Assembly: GCA_006226775.1 (NCBI GenBank)
Contig: SBGD01000060.1
Span: forward strand, 1-64,000
Length of the DNA stretch: 64,000 bases
Source: Paracoccaceae bacterium
Lineage (GTDB): Bacteria; Pseudomonadota; Alphaproteobacteria; Rhodobacterales; Rhodobacteraceae
Reading direction: 5' to 3'
Position 1 is the stretch's first letter. Each line of letters begins with the position of its first letter. Position numbers and translations under genes: made by a program. Below, piece by piece: positions 53,632 through 63,294 of this stretch. Under the pieces are notes generated by a model. That model ran no database searches, had not been told where the DNA came from, and saw nothing but the letters and a program-made list of their open reading frames with translations.

Positions 53632-55128
53632 TTATCCTTCGTTCAGGCGCGCGGCCACGGCCTGCGCTTCCTCAAGCGCCGAGATCCGGGTTTCGGCATC
53701 CGTCACCCAATCGGACAGCACCTCCTTCGCGACCTCGGGCAATGCGTCGATCTCGGCCAGCGCGGCGCGGATATCGCCCGCGCGCACCGCCGCCTCGGCC
53801 CGCGACAGCACCGCATCGGCATCGTCGCCCTCGCGCGGCTCGACCGAGCGGACCTCGAACATCCGCTCCAGCACCCCGCCGATGCCGCCGCCGCCGTCAT
53901 CCGGCGCGCTGCTCCGCACCGCGCGCAGCGCATCGCGCGAGGCATCGGGGAAGCGTTCGCGCAGCGCCGCCTGGGTGACGACACCCTCGGCCGCCACCGC
54001 GCGCAGCGCCTCGAGCGGATCGTCGACGTTCTGCGCCAGTTCCGCCAGCGCCGCCTCGAAGGCTTCGCCGGTGTCCAGCGCCGAGAGCACCCGCGCCATT
54101 GCCGAGCGTGCCGCGGCCAGCCGCGATTGCTCCAGCGCGCGTTCCTCGAACTGGGTCGCCTCTGCGGCGATCTTCTCGATCTTGGCCTTTTCGGCGGCAA
54201 TCGTGTCCTCGATGGCCTTGCGCTGTTCTTCCATCGAGCCGCGCAACCGCTCCAATTCGTCCTCGTAGGCCTTGATCGCCTCGCGCGAGACATTGTCGGC
54301 CACCGGGCGCTTGATCAGCTCGGTCAGCCGCTCGTCGATCTCGGTGATCCGGGCGTCGAAGCCCTGGTCGACCCCGTCGAGCCGCGTGCCCAGCGCCGAA
54401 AGACCGTCCTGCGCCGTGGCAAGATCGGCCTGCGTGGCCTCGAGCCCCGCCGTCAATTCGTCCAGCCGCGCCGCGGTGGCGGTGTCGGCATCGGAAAGCG
54501 CCGCGGTCCTGCCCGCGAGATCCTCCAGCGTGCTGCCGTGGCGGTCGAGGGCGGCGCGGGTCTCGGTCTCGAAGCTGTCGTCCTGGGCCAGGTACCACGC
54601 GGCGCCAAAGCCCAGCCCGGCGGCCAGGATGCCGCCAAAGGCCATCGGCCAGAAGCCGCCCTTGCGTTCGACGACCCGCTCCACCACCTTTTCGGGGGGG
54701 CGCGCGGCAGAGGTCGCACCGAAAGCCGGTGCCGCATCAGGCGTGGGCACATCGCCGGTCTCGTCCGGTCCGCCGATCGTCGGGTCGGCCTCGGGGTCCG
54801 AAGTCTCGATCTCCACCACATCAGAGGTGTCATCCGGCGTCTCGTCGGCGCGCATGCCATCGTCCGACGCCACGTCGGCGCGCATGCCATCGTCCGACGC
54901 CACGTCGGCGGAGAGACGGTCGTCCGGCGCCGCCCCGGTCAGAAGCTCGCCCCTGCGCGGATCATGCTCCGGCGCGGTCTTGATGCCGGTCTCGACCGGA
55001 TCGATGCCTGCCAGACTCCCGTCGTCGCCCTCGGGTGGGGTCTCGGGACCGGGTTGTTCAACGGGTTCCTGCTCCGCCTTTTCCTTGTCTTCGGTTTCTT
55101 TCGACTTGGGATCGTTCGACTTGGACAC
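53632..55128 (-). CDS. Mitofilin-like protein, alphaproteobacterial Mic60
   Basis: This 498-residue protein resembles Mic60, which bends inner membranes in mitochondria and in alphaproteobacteria that form intracytoplasmic membranes. It has an acidic, disordered N-terminus (about 1-155, containing two copies of SDDGMRAD), one membrane helix (about 158-178), a coiled coil (about 185-345), and a C-terminal mitofilin signature region (about 350-495). Adjacency to hemD and hemY is conserved in this group. The start lies near AAAGGGTGATC. Confidence 0.9.
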   Translation of the reverse strand: MSKSNDPKSKETEDKEKAEQEPVEQPGPETPPEGDDGSLAGIDPVETGIKTAPEHDPRRGELLTGAAPDDRLSADVASDDGMRADVASDDGMRADETPDDTSDVVEIETSDPEADPTIGGPDETGDVPTPDAAPAFGATSAARPPEKVVERVVERKGGFWPMAFGGILAAGLGFGAAWYLAQDDSFETETRAALDRHGSTLEDLAGRTAALSDADTATAARLDELTAGLEATQADLATAQDGLSALGTRLDGVDQGFDARITEIDERLTELIKRPVADNVSREAIKAYEDELERLRGSMEEQRKAIEDTIAAEKAKIEKIAAEATQFEERALEQSRLAAARSAMARVLSALDTGEAFEAALAELAQNVDDPLEALRAVAAEGVVTQAALRERFPDASRDALRAVRSSAPDDGGGGIGGVLERMFEVRSVEPREGDDADAVLSRAEAAVRAGDIRAALAEIDALPEVAKEVLSDWVTDAETRISALEEAQAVAARLNEG

Positions 55129-55189
55129 CAGAGATCACCCTTTCCGAATCTTTCTGCGGCGGCGCAACTTCGTTACCTTATGGCACCGT

Positions 55190-55906
55190 TCATCCCCCCT
55201 CAAGCGGGGTTCCCTTGCGATAGAGCGCCGCAACCAGCGCACAAACCGCCGTGCGGTCGGGATTTTTGGCGATTTGCACGCTGCGGGGCCGAAGCGCCGC
55301 GGCGTGATCGGCCACCGCCGCGCTGATCGCCACCACGTGCAGCGGCGCGCGGGGCACGCCTTGCCCGGCCAGAATATCGGCGCTGCGCGGCGAAAAGAGC
55401 GGCAGCACCACCGGATCGCGCCCGTCCAGCAGCGCCTTGGCCTCGGCGCTGAGCGCCTGCGCCTGCTGGTCATAGATCACCGCGTCGCGCGCCTGCAGCC
55501 CGGCGCCGGTCAGCCGCGCCACTATGTCGCCGCGCGCATGGGCGCCGCGCAGATGCAGAAGATCGCCCGCAGGCCGGGTCTTCGACAGGTGCGCGACCAG
55601 CGCATCGGCATCCTCGCCGCCGAATTCCGCGTCGAAACCCGCCGCCCGCGCGATCTCGGTCGTCTTGCGCCCGACGCAAAAGGCCCTGAGCCCGGCGGGT
55701 GCCGACAAAAGACGCGCGGCATTGGCCGAGGTCAGGATCACCGCGGCGACACCGGCCATCCCGGGCAGCACGCCGCGCGGCACGATGCGCAGCACCGGAG
55801 AGATCACCGCCCGGTCCACCGGCACCTGCGCGCGCAGCTCGGCCAGGCAGGCCTCGGCATCCTCCCGCGGCCGGGTCAGCAGCAAAGCGGGGGTCGCCTG
55901 TGTCAT
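55190..55906 (-). CDS. hemD: Uroporphyrinogen-III synthase
   Basis: HemD closes and inverts ring D of hydroxymethylbilane to make uroporphyrinogen III for heme and cobalamin. The 238-residue protein is divergent in sequence, as usual, but [28 protein letters not shown] and [13 protein letters not shown] match the two-domain fold. ATG 55906 is the start. It is divergent from tsaD across 73 bases, the arrangement usual in Rhodobacterales. Confidence 0.9.
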   Translation of the reverse strand: MTQATPALLLTRPREDAEACLAELRAQVPVDRAVISPVLRIVPRGVLPGMAGVAAVILTSANAARLLSAPAGLRAFCVGRKTTEIARAAGFDAEFGGEDADALVAHLSKTRPAGDLLHLRGAHARGDIVARLTGAGLQARDAVIYDQQAQALSAEAKALLDGRDPVVLPLFSPRSADILAGQGVPRAPLHVVAISAAVADHAAALRPRSVQIAKNPDRTAVCALVAALYRKGTPLEGG

Positions 55907-55979
55907 CGGTCCTGTGCGGGATTGTTTGCCATGGGTCCAAGTGTTACCTGCCCGAAGAGCCCGCCGCAATGAAAGAGCC

Positions 55980-57074
55980 ATGACCGAGACGCGCACCCTT
56001 CTGGGCATCGAAAGCAGTTGCGACGATACCGCCGCGGCGCTGGTGCGCGGCGTGCCGGGACAGGCCCGCGTGCTGGCCTCGGTGGTCGAGGGGCAATCCG
56101 GGCTGCATGCGGCCTTTGGCGGCGTGGTGCCCGAGATCGCGGCGCGCGCCCATGCCGAACGGCTGGATACTTGCGTCCGCGCGGCGCTGGCCAAGGCCGG
56201 GCTAGAGTTGCGCGATCTCGACGGCATCGCGGTGACCGCCGGGCCGGGGCTGATCGGCGGGGTGGTCTCGGGGGTGATGTGCGCCAAGGGGATCGCCGCC
56301 GGAACCGGGCTGCCGCTGGTGGGCGTGAACCACCTGGCGGGCCATGCGCTGACCCCGCGGCTGACCGATGGCGCGGGGTTTCCCTACCTGATGCTGCTGG
56401 TCTCGGGCGGGCATTGCCAGTTCCTGATCGCGCGCGGGCCGGAGGATTTCACCCGTCTCGGCGGCACCATCGACGATGCCCCGGGCGAGGCTTTCGACAA
56501 GACCGCCCGGCTTCTCGGCCTGCCGCAACCCGGCGGGCCCGCGGTCGAGGCCGAGGCGCGGCGCGGCGATGCCAGGCGCTTCGCCTTTCCCCGCCCGCTG
56601 CTCGACCGGCCCGGCTGCGACATGTCCTTCTCCGGTCTGAAGACCGCCCTTCTGCGCACCCGCGACGGCGTGGTCGGCGCGCGCGAGGGGCTGACCCGGC
56701 AGGACCGCGCCGACCTCTGCGCCGGGTTCCAGGCGGCGGTGGCCGATGTGCTGGCGGAAAAGACCCGCCGGGCGTTGCAGCTCTACCTCGCCGAGGCGCC
56801 GCAGATGCCGCTGCTGGCGGTGGCCGGGGGCGTGGCGGCCAATGGCGCGATCCGGCAGGCGCTGGAGGCGGTCTGCACTGAGGTCGGCGTCCCCTTTTCC
56901 GCGCCGCCCTTGTCGCTGTGCACCGACAATGCGGCGATGATCGCCTATGCCGGGCTGGAGCGCATGGCGCTGGGCCGGGTCGACGACATGACGCTTGCGG
57001 CCCGCCCGCGCTGGCCGCTCGACCAGAGCGCGGCGCCGATGCTGGGCAGCGGCAAGAAGGGGGCCAAGGCATGA
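55980..57074 (+). CDS. tsaD: tRNA threonylcarbamoyladenosine synthase subunit TsaD
   Basis: TsaD transfers threonylcarbamoyl to A37 of ANN-decoding tRNAs. The 364-residue protein shows [14 protein letters not shown], the metal-binding histidines HAERLD and [10 protein letters not shown], and [15 protein letters not shown] 55980 fits the family start, preceded by GAAAGAGCC. gpsA overlaps its stop by ATGA. Confidence 0.97.
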   Translation: MTETRTLLGIESSCDDTAAALVRGVPGQARVLASVVEGQSGLHAAFGGVVPEIAARAHAERLDTCVRAALAKAGLELRDLDGIAVTAGPGLIGGVVSGVMCAKGIAAGTGLPLVGVNHLAGHALTPRLTDGAGFPYLMLLVSGGHCQFLIARGPEDFTRLGGTIDDAPGEAFDKTARLLGLPQPGGPAVEAEARRGDARRFAFPRPLLDRPGCDMSFSGLKTALLRTRDGVVGAREGLTRQDRADLCAGFQAAVADVLAEKTRRALQLYLAEAPQMPLLAVAGGVAANGAIRQALEAVCTEVGVPFSAPPLSLCTDNAAMIAYAGLERMALGRVDDMTLAARPRWPLDQSAAPMLGSGKKGAKA

Positions 57075-58036
57075 CCCTGGGCATCATAGGCGCCGGGGCC
57101 TTCGGCACCTCGCTGGCGATTTCGCTGGCCTCTGGCGGGCGGCAGGTGCGGCTCTGGGGGCGCGACGCGCAGGCGGTGCAGGCGATGCAGGCCGCGCGGG
57201 AAAACACCCCGCGCCTGCCCGGCACCGCTTTCCCCGAGACGCTGACCGCAACGCCCGACCTTGCGGCGGCCTGCGCGCCCGAAACGCTGCTGCTCGCGGT
57301 GCCGATGCAGCAGTTGGAACAGGTCTTGCAGGACAATGCCGCGCGGCTCTCGGGCAAGGTGCTGGTGGCCTGTTGCAAGGGCTTTTCGGTGCGCACCGGC
57401 GAAGGGCCGGTCACGCTGATCCGCCGCATCCTGCCCGAGGCCGATGCGGCGATCCTGACCGGGCCGAGCTTTGCCGCCGATATCGCCCGCGGCTTGCCCA
57501 CCGCGCTGACCCTGGCCTGCGCCGATGGCGACCGGAGCGCTGCCTTGCAGGCCGATCTGACCACGCCCAACCTGCGGCTTTACCGCACCACGGATGTGAC
57601 CGGCGCGGAACTGGGCGGCGGGCTGAAGAACGTGGTGGCGATCGCCAGCGGCGTCGCCATCGGCGCCGGGCTGGGCGAAAGCGCGCGCGCCGCGCTGATG
57701 ACCCGGGGCTTTGCCGAGATGACGCGCATTGCCCGAGCGCTGGGGGCACGGCCCGAGACCCTCTCCGGCCTGTCGGGCTTTGGCGACCTGGCGCTGACCT
57801 GCACCTCCGAGCAGTCGCGCAATTTCCGCTATGGCCAGGCGCTGGGCCGCGGCGAGAGCTTCGATCCCGGCACCACGGTCGAGGGCGCGGCAACCGCCCG
57901 CGCCATGCTGGGCGTGGCGGCGAAACATCACTGCGACATGCCGATCACCGCCGCGGTGGCGGCAATCGTCGCCGGAGAACTTGACGTGCGCGCGGCGATG
58001 GACCAGCTTCTCGCCCGGCCATTGAAGGAAGAATGA
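57071..58036 (+). CDS. gpsA: Glycerol-3-phosphate dehydrogenase (NAD(P)+)
   Basis: GpsA reduces dihydroxyacetone phosphate to glycerol 3-phosphate for phospholipid synthesis. The dinucleotide motif [10 protein letters not shown] is at the start, the catalytic lysine in [11 protein letters not shown], and [14 protein letters not shown] near the end is typical. The 321-residue product is translated from an ATG overlapping the tsaD stop, and YciI follows one base after its stop. Confidence 0.96.
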   Translation: MTLGIIGAGAFGTSLAISLASGGRQVRLWGRDAQAVQAMQAARENTPRLPGTAFPETLTATPDLAAACAPETLLLAVPMQQLEQVLQDNAARLSGKVLVACCKGFSVRTGEGPVTLIRRILPEADAAILTGPSFAADIARGLPTALTLACADGDRSAALQADLTTPNLRLYRTTDVTGAELGGGLKNVVAIASGVAIGAGLGESARAALMTRGFAEMTRIARALGARPETLSGLSGFGDLALTCTSEQSRNFRYGQALGRGESFDPGTTVEGAATARAMLGVAAKHHCDMPITAAVAAIVAGELDVRAAMDQLLARPLKEE

Positions 58037-58037
58037 C

Positions 58038-58310
58038 ATGCTGATTGCCCTGATCGCCCGCGACAAAGCCGGCGCGCTCCAGACCCGCAAGGACACCCGC
58101 GCCGCGCATCTGGCCTATATCGAGGAGACCGGCGTCGTGACCCAGGCCGGGCCGCTGCTGGTGGCGGGCGAGATGGCCGGATCGCTGGTGATCCTCGATG
58201 TCGACAGCATGACCGCCGCCGAGACCTGGGCCGAGAACGACCCCTACGCCAAGGCCGGGCTTTTCGAGTCGGTCGAGCTGATCGAATGGAAGCGGGTCAT
58301 CGGCGGATGA
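58038..58310 (+). CDS. YciI family protein
   Basis: A 90-residue ferredoxin-like protein of the YciI family, with the conserved His (AAHLAYI) and Asp (DPYAKAGLF) that form the putative active site. In some members this fold catalyses dehalogenation or ring cleavage, but the role here is unknown. It is tightly packed between gpsA and the EVE gene. GAAGGAAG gives the ribosome site. Confidence 0.9.
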   Translation: MLIALIARDKAGALQTRKDTRAAHLAYIEETGVVTQAGPLLVAGEMAGSLVILDVDSMTAAETWAENDPYAKAGLFESVELIEWKRVIGG

Positions 58311-58720
58311 GGTACTGGCTGTTCAAATCCGAACCATCCGAGTGGTCCTGGGACGACCAGGTGGCCAAGGGTGACGCGGGCGAGGAATGGGATGGCGTGC
58401 GCAACTACCAGGCGCGCAATTTCATGCGCGAGATGAAGCTGGGCGACCGCGGCTTTTTCTACCACTCGCAAAAGGACCGCGAGATCGTCGGCATCGTCGA
58501 GGTCTGCGCCGAGGCCCATCCCGACAGCACCACCGACGATCCCCGCTGGGAATGCGTCGACATTCGCGCCATCGAGCCGTTGCCGAAACCGGTTAACCTC
58601 GACCGGATCAAGGCCGACCCGGAACTGGCGGAAATGATCCTGGTCAAGAACCCCCGCCTGTCGGTTCAACCGGTCCGCGAGGAGGAATGGCGGCATATTT
58701 GTGGCCTCGGCGGGCTCTGA
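58307..58720 (+). CDS. EVE domain protein
   Basis: The 137-residue protein has the EVE fold (YWLFKSEPSEWSWDDQ, GVRNYQARNFMREMKLGDRGFFYHS), which in relatives binds modified DNA or RNA bases. It overlaps the YciI gene by ATGA and ends the tsaD-gpsA-yciI-EVE operon. A link to tRNA modification or DNA base damage is inferred from the fold only. Confidence 0.93.
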   Translation: MRYWLFKSEPSEWSWDDQVAKGDAGEEWDGVRNYQARNFMREMKLGDRGFFYHSQKDREIVGIVEVCAEAHPDSTTDDPRWECVDIRAIEPLPKPVNLDRIKADPELAEMILVKNPRLSVQPVREEEWRHICGLGGL

Positions 58721-58826
58721 CCGCGACGGTTGCGGACAAATTGATTGAAATTGCGCCGAGATCGGTGATCCTGCGGTAAGGTTAATTTCGCCCGGTTGCC
58801 ATCGGGCAGCAGGGGGAGCGACTCGG

Positions 58827-59222
58827 ATGGAAATCGTCAATGTCATCGTCACCGCCGTCGCCGGTTTTGCGCTTGGGGCGGTCTGGTACAACGTCTTCGG
58901 CACCGCCTGGATGGAGGCGGCCGAGATCGAGCGCGATGCCGATGGCAAGCCCAAGGGCGGCATGGATCCCAAGGTGATGGCGCTGACCTTCGTCATGCAG
59001 CTGCTGGTCGCAGGGATGATGCGCCATATCTTCGCGCTGGGCGGGATCGACACTTTAGGTGAAGGAATCGTTAGCGGATTCGGCATCGGCCTGTTCTTCA
59101 TCAGCCCCTGGACCGTGATCAACAATGCCAATGCCGGGCGTCCGTTCCGCCTGTCGATGATCGACGGCGGCTATGCCACCCTGGCCTGTTCGGTGATGGG
59201 CCTGGTGCTGACCTTGTTCTGA
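58827..59222 (+). CDS. DUF1761 membrane protein
   Basis: A 131-residue inner-membrane protein with four hydrophobic segments (about 5-22, 50-67, 78-100, 113-130). The GAVWYNVFGTAWM motif and WTVINNANAGRP identify the DUF1761 family. Function unknown. GGGGGAGCG lies before the start. A bidirectional terminator follows its stop by 6 bases. Confidence 0.88.
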   Translation: MEIVNVIVTAVAGFALGAVWYNVFGTAWMEAAEIERDADGKPKGGMDPKVMALTFVMQLLVAGMMRHIFALGGIDTLGEGIVSGFGIGLFFISPWTVINNANAGRPFRLSMIDGGYATLACSVMGLVLTLF

Positions 59223-59225
59223 CAT

Positions 59226-59330
59226 GCGAAAGGGCCCTGACCTGGAACAAGTCAGAGCCCTTTACCCACCCCGGACGCTCCCACACATCCATCGTGAATT
59301 CGGTTCAGCTCCGACCTTTCTGGTCCGATG
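59226..59330 (-). ncRNA. Candidate small RNA on the minus strand
   Basis: A good minus-strand promoter (-35 TTGGCT, 59364-59359; 17-base spacer; -10 TATTAA, 59341-59336) would start an RNA near 59330. It would end at the terminator at 59263-59229, giving about 100 bases. A small hairpin GACC-AGAAA-GGTC lies near its start. No ORF with a ribosome site is seen. The palindrome TGTTAA-TAGC-TTAACA (59334-59349) overlaps the -10, as an operator might. Confidence 0.45.
59229..59263. terminator. Bidirectional terminator after DUF1761 gene
   Basis: AAAGGGCCCTGAC (59229-59241) and GTCAGAGCCCTTT (59251-59263) form a 13-pair stem with one G-U or mismatch. Short T runs follow on each strand. Confidence 0.8.
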
Positions 59331-59335
59331 AGATG

Positions 59336-59364
59336 TTAATAGCTTAACAGCCCCCCCGAGCCAA
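59336..59364 (-). promoter_or_regulatory. Candidate promoter with overlapping palindrome for the small RNA
   Basis: -35 TTGGCT and -10 TATTAA are 17 bases apart on the minus strand. The palindrome at 59334-59349 covers the -10. The rest of the convergent interval up to 59528 shows nothing recognisable. Confidence 0.45.
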
Positions 59365-59528
59365 ACCCGTAACCCTTCGGATTTTCTCGAAATCCCGAAC
59401 AGGTCCGCGAGACTTAGTAAAAATGGAATTAACGCGCGCCGCAACGCCCCAAGAACAAGGGGCTTTGTCCGGCGTTACGAATTTGGCAACCAAAGCGTGC
59501 ATTTTTCGCCGCGCGCCGCCGGTCGGGG

Positions 59529-59562
59529 AAAAAAGACGGGCGCGCCGTGCCCGGAGCGCCCG
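59529..59562 (-). terminator. Intrinsic terminator after DUF2853 gene
   Basis: On the minus strand CGGGCGC (59562-59556) and GCGCCCG (59543-59537) form a stem, and TTTTTT follows (59534-59529). It lies 24 bases past the DUF2853 stop. Confidence 0.75.
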
Positions 59563-59585
59563 AATCCTCGCATCATTCGCCGAAA

Positions 59586-59927
59586 TCAGCCGTAGACCGA
59601 TTCCTTGCCGAAGTGCTTGGTCAGCAGATAGTAGATCACGGCGCGGTACTTGTTGCGCTCGGACTTGCCATAGGTCTCGATCACCGAACTGATCGCCTGG
59701 TCCAGCTCGGGCCCGTCGGCCAGGCCCAGCTTCTTGATCAGGAAGTTCTTCTTGACGGTCTCGAGCTCTGCGGGCTGCGTCGCCGCCACGGTCGAGGCAT
59801 CGGCATCATAAATTGCCGGGCCGCAGCCGATGGTGACCTTGCGCAGCAGGTCCATGTCCGGCTCGATGCCGCATTTGGTCTTCAGATCGTCCGCATATTG
59901 CGCGATCAAGTCGTCGCGTTTTCCCAT
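59586..59927 (-). CDS. DUF2853 family protein
   Basis: A 113-residue soluble, alpha-helical protein of the DUF2853 family, seen in LETVKKNFLIKKLGL and RNKYRAVIYYLLTKHFGKESVYG. Function unknown. It is monocistronic, with a good promoter (59967-59995) and terminator. GGAGACAGG precedes the start. Confidence 0.9.
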   Translation of the reverse strand: MGKRDDLIAQYADDLKTKCGIEPDMDLLRKVTIGCGPAIYDADASTVAATQPAELETVKKNFLIKKLGLADGPELDQAISSVIETYGKSERNKYRAVIYYLLTKHFGKESVYG

Positions 59928-59966
59928 TCCTGTCTCCGCAATGTCTCCCCGCCTGACCGGCGGATG

Positions 59967-59995
59967 ATTATCTCACCCCCGCAACTTACCGGCAA
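59967..59995 (-). promoter_or_regulatory. Sigma-70 promoter of DUF2853 gene
   Basis: TTGCCG (59995-59990), 17-base spacer and GATAAT (59972-59967) on the minus strand lie 40 bases before the start codon. The -10 matches the consensus at five of six bases. Confidence 0.65.
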
Positions 59996-60065
59996 ACCCG
60001 CCCCAGACAATGGCAAAAGCCCGGGGATTTTCCCCGCCGTGGCATCCATGCCGGGCAAAGGCTGC

Positions 60066-60089
60066 GGGGCGCGGTCGAAACCGCGCCCC
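60066..60089. terminator. Hairpin after PRC-barrel gene
   Basis: GGGGCGCGGT (60066-60075) and ACCGCGCCCC (60080-60089) form a perfect 10-bp stem with the tetraloop UUCG on the minus-strand RNA. It lies 21 bases past the PRC-barrel stop. No T run, so it may be a 3'-end stabiliser or a rho-assisted terminator. Confidence 0.5.
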
Positions 60090-60110
60090 TGTCATTGCGG
60101 TGCCGGGAGG

Positions 60111-60845
60111 TTACTTGCTCTCGGTCGCGGGCGTTTCGCCTTCCGTCACCGGGTCGGCCTCGACGCATTCCGCCACGGTGGTGCCGGTCGGGCAGTCTTC
60201 CAGCGCCGCCGCTCCGGCATTGCCCTCGGCCTCCGCGGCTTCGGCATTGCCGTCGGCCTCCGCGGCTTCGGCGTCGATCTCGGCATCGACCTCGGCGCCG
60301 CCGCTGAGCGTGTCGCTCTCGCTGGTCGTCATGCTGTCGCGCGGGGTCTCCGCCTCGCTCTCCTGCGCGCTGTCCGAGTCGTCGCGGTCGAGCAATTCCG
60401 CAATCGGTGTCTCGTCCGGCGGGCTTTCGGCGCCGCTTTCATCGAATTCCGGCGTCTGCTTCAGCGTCTCCTTGTCGGTATCGAGCGTGAAGCTCGCACC
60501 TTCCGGGGCCAACTGGAATTCCTCCAGCGGCAGGGCGACGGTATATTCGGCCAGGCCCAGGAAGCCGCCGATGCCGATCACGCCGGCATAGCCGTCGCCA
60601 TGCGGCACGACATAGTCGATCTCGCCGATGCGGTCGCCGTCGGGGTCGTAGACGATCATGCCGATCACATCGCCCACCGTCATCTCGTCGATGCTGGCAA
60701 ACAGCGGCGCCGGGGTCACCGGATCGGTAAAGCTGGTGCCGGTGCCGGGGTCGGCCACCGGATCGGGCGTCTTGTCCTGCGCCAGCGCCGGCCCGGACAA
60801 AAGCGCCACCACGGCAGCACTCGTCATGAGTTTCATAAAGGTCAT
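60111..60845 (-). CDS. Periplasmic PRC-barrel domain protein with acidic tail
   Basis: The 244-residue protein has a signal peptide (cleavage near ALAQD), a PRC-barrel domain (about 45-130, with IGMIVYDPDGDRIGEIDYVV), and an acidic, Ala/Glu-rich tail (about 140-244) with two near-identical repeats (EAAEADGNA, EAAEAEGNA). PRC-barrels bind RNA or protein partners; periplasmic members are poorly known. ATG 60845 follows GGAGG by 5 bases. An ECF-like promoter lies 33-58 bases upstream, suggesting stress induction. Confidence 0.85.
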   Translation of the reverse strand: MTFMKLMTSAAVVALLSGPALAQDKTPDPVADPGTGTSFTDPVTPAPLFASIDEMTVGDVIGMIVYDPDGDRIGEIDYVVPHGDGYAGVIGIGGFLGLAEYTVALPLEEFQLAPEGASFTLDTDKETLKQTPEFDESGAESPPDETPIAELLDRDDSDSAQESEAETPRDSMTTSESDTLSGGAEVDAEIDAEAAEADGNAEAAEAEGNAGAAALEDCPTGTTVAECVEADPVTEGETPATESK

Positions 60846-60878
60846 CGTATCCTCCATACGTTGCGGTACTGGAGGAAG

Positions 60879-60903
60879 AACGCGGCTGGTGACGAACCGT
60901 TCC
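60879..60903 (-). promoter_or_regulatory. ECF sigma-type promoter before PRC-barrel gene
   Basis: On the minus strand, GGAAC (60903-60899), a 16-base spacer and CGTT (60882-60879) fit GGAAC-N16/17-CGTT, the promoter form used by EcfG-type sigma factors. The -10 lies 33 bases before the start codon. The -35 is also part of an inverted repeat with GTTCCCGCC arms (60899-60907, 60921-60929). Confidence 0.5.
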
Positions 60904-61011
60904 CGCCGCGCATCTCGACCGGCGGGAACAGGCGCATCACGCCCGCCGCCCCGCGGATGAAACACCCCGGGGCGGCGATAAAGGTTAGTAATTTCAGGGC
61001 TTTGGGCAGGA

Positions 61012-61033
61012 TCCCGGCATACGCCGGAATCCG
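61012..61033. terminator. Hairpin after ahcY
   Basis: GATCCCGGC and GCCGGAATC arms flank ATAC, giving a hairpin with one mismatch just past the ahcY stop. The interval 60846-61049 shows no gene. A role as a 3' end signal is likely. Confidence 0.45.
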
Positions 61034-61049
61034 CCGACCGCCACCGCGC

Positions 61050-62438
<1,389 letters not shown>

Positions 62439-62473
62439 TCAGGCGGTCCCCGCGGCAGATGGTAATTTCGCCG

Positions 62474-62502
62474 CAAATAGCACCCTCCCGGCAGGCCCAC
62501 AA
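62474..62502 (-). promoter_or_regulatory. Candidate promoter of ahcY
   Basis: TTGTGG (62502-62497), 17-base spacer and TATTTG (62479-62474) on the minus strand lie about 36 bases before the ahcY start. No SAH or SAM riboswitch pattern was found in the interval. Confidence 0.4.
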
Positions 62503-62584
62503 CCCGGCACGGATCGGCCGGTGTCTTTGCATTTGCAGCGCCCGGAGGGCCGCGCTAGAACCTCGGCCCGAACGGAGAAGACCC

Positions 62585-63181
62585 ATGCCCCCCAAACCGC
62601 CCCGCGCCTGGCAAAGGATGCTCTCGGGCCGCAGGCTCGACCTGCTGGACCCGACGCCGATGGATATCGAGATCGAGGACATCGCCCACGGGCTGGCCTT
62701 CGTCGCCCGCTGGAACGGCCAGACCCATGGCGATTTCGCCTATTCCGTGGCCGAACATTCGCTGCTGGTCGAGGCGCTCTATTCGCGGCTCACCCCCAGG
62801 GCGCCGCCGCGCTGGCAATTGGCAGCCCTTCTGCACGACGCGCCGGAATACGTGATCGGCGACATGATCTCGCCGGTGAAGGCCGCCGTCGGGCCGGGCT
62901 ACGGCGTGCTGGACGACCGGCTCACCGCGGCGATCCACATCCGCTTCGGCCTGCCCGCCACCCTGCCGGTGACGATCAAGAAACAGATCAAGAAGGCCGA
63001 CCGCATCAGCGCCTGGATGGAAGCCACCCAGATCGCCGGGTTCACCGAAAGGGAGGCCGACGGCTTCTTCGGCAAACCCGACCGGACCCTGATCGACGGC
63101 CTCGCCATCACCCTGCGCCCCCCGCGCGCAGTCCGCGACGATTTCACCGCCCGTCACGCGCACCTTCTGGCCCAGTGCTGA
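62585..63181 (+). CDS. HD domain phosphohydrolase
   Basis: A 198-residue HD-domain protein. Metal ligands are in VAEHSLLVEAL and LLHDAPEYVIGD, and a distal Asp in KKADRISAWMEAT. The closest known type is YfbR-like nucleotidase, so it may act on 5'-deoxynucleotides. GGAGAAG lies 6 bases before ATG 62585. It is divergent from ahcY. Confidence 0.88.
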   Translation: MPPKPPRAWQRMLSGRRLDLLDPTPMDIEIEDIAHGLAFVARWNGQTHGDFAYSVAEHSLLVEALYSRLTPRAPPRWQLAALLHDAPEYVIGDMISPVKAAVGPGYGVLDDRLTAAIHIRFGLPATLPVTIKKQIKKADRISAWMEATQIAGFTEREADGFFGKPDRTLIDGLAITLRPPRAVRDDFTARHAHLLAQC

Positions 63182-63188
63182 CCCGGTC

Positions 63189-63225
63189 CTTCATCTTGCC
63201 CCTAAACTCCGGGGAGCGCGTTGCG
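63189..63225. repeat. Dispersed CTTCATCTTGCC-type repeat, copy 2
   Basis: CTTCATCTTGCCCCTAAACT followed by CCGGGG matches 7342-7370. It lies between the convergent HD-protein and regA genes and is followed by small hairpins. A dispersed terminator-like element is likely. Confidence 0.6.
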
Positions 63226-63294
63226 CCAGAGGCGCACCTTCGGTGCGACGGGCTGGCCCCTCGCTCCGGCCTCCGAAACCAAGCGGAACCGCGC

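Noticed and set aside
59423-59692. An 89-codon ORF overlapping the DUF2853 gene end
   Set aside because: It crosses the DUF2853 terminator, overlaps that gene on the other strand and has no ribosome site.
62439-62584. SAH or SAM riboswitch before ahcY
   Set aside because: A GCGCTGCAA-like fragment is present but the rest of the conserved SAH riboswitch core is missing, as is the SAM/SAH motif of Rhodobacterales. A plain promoter fits better.
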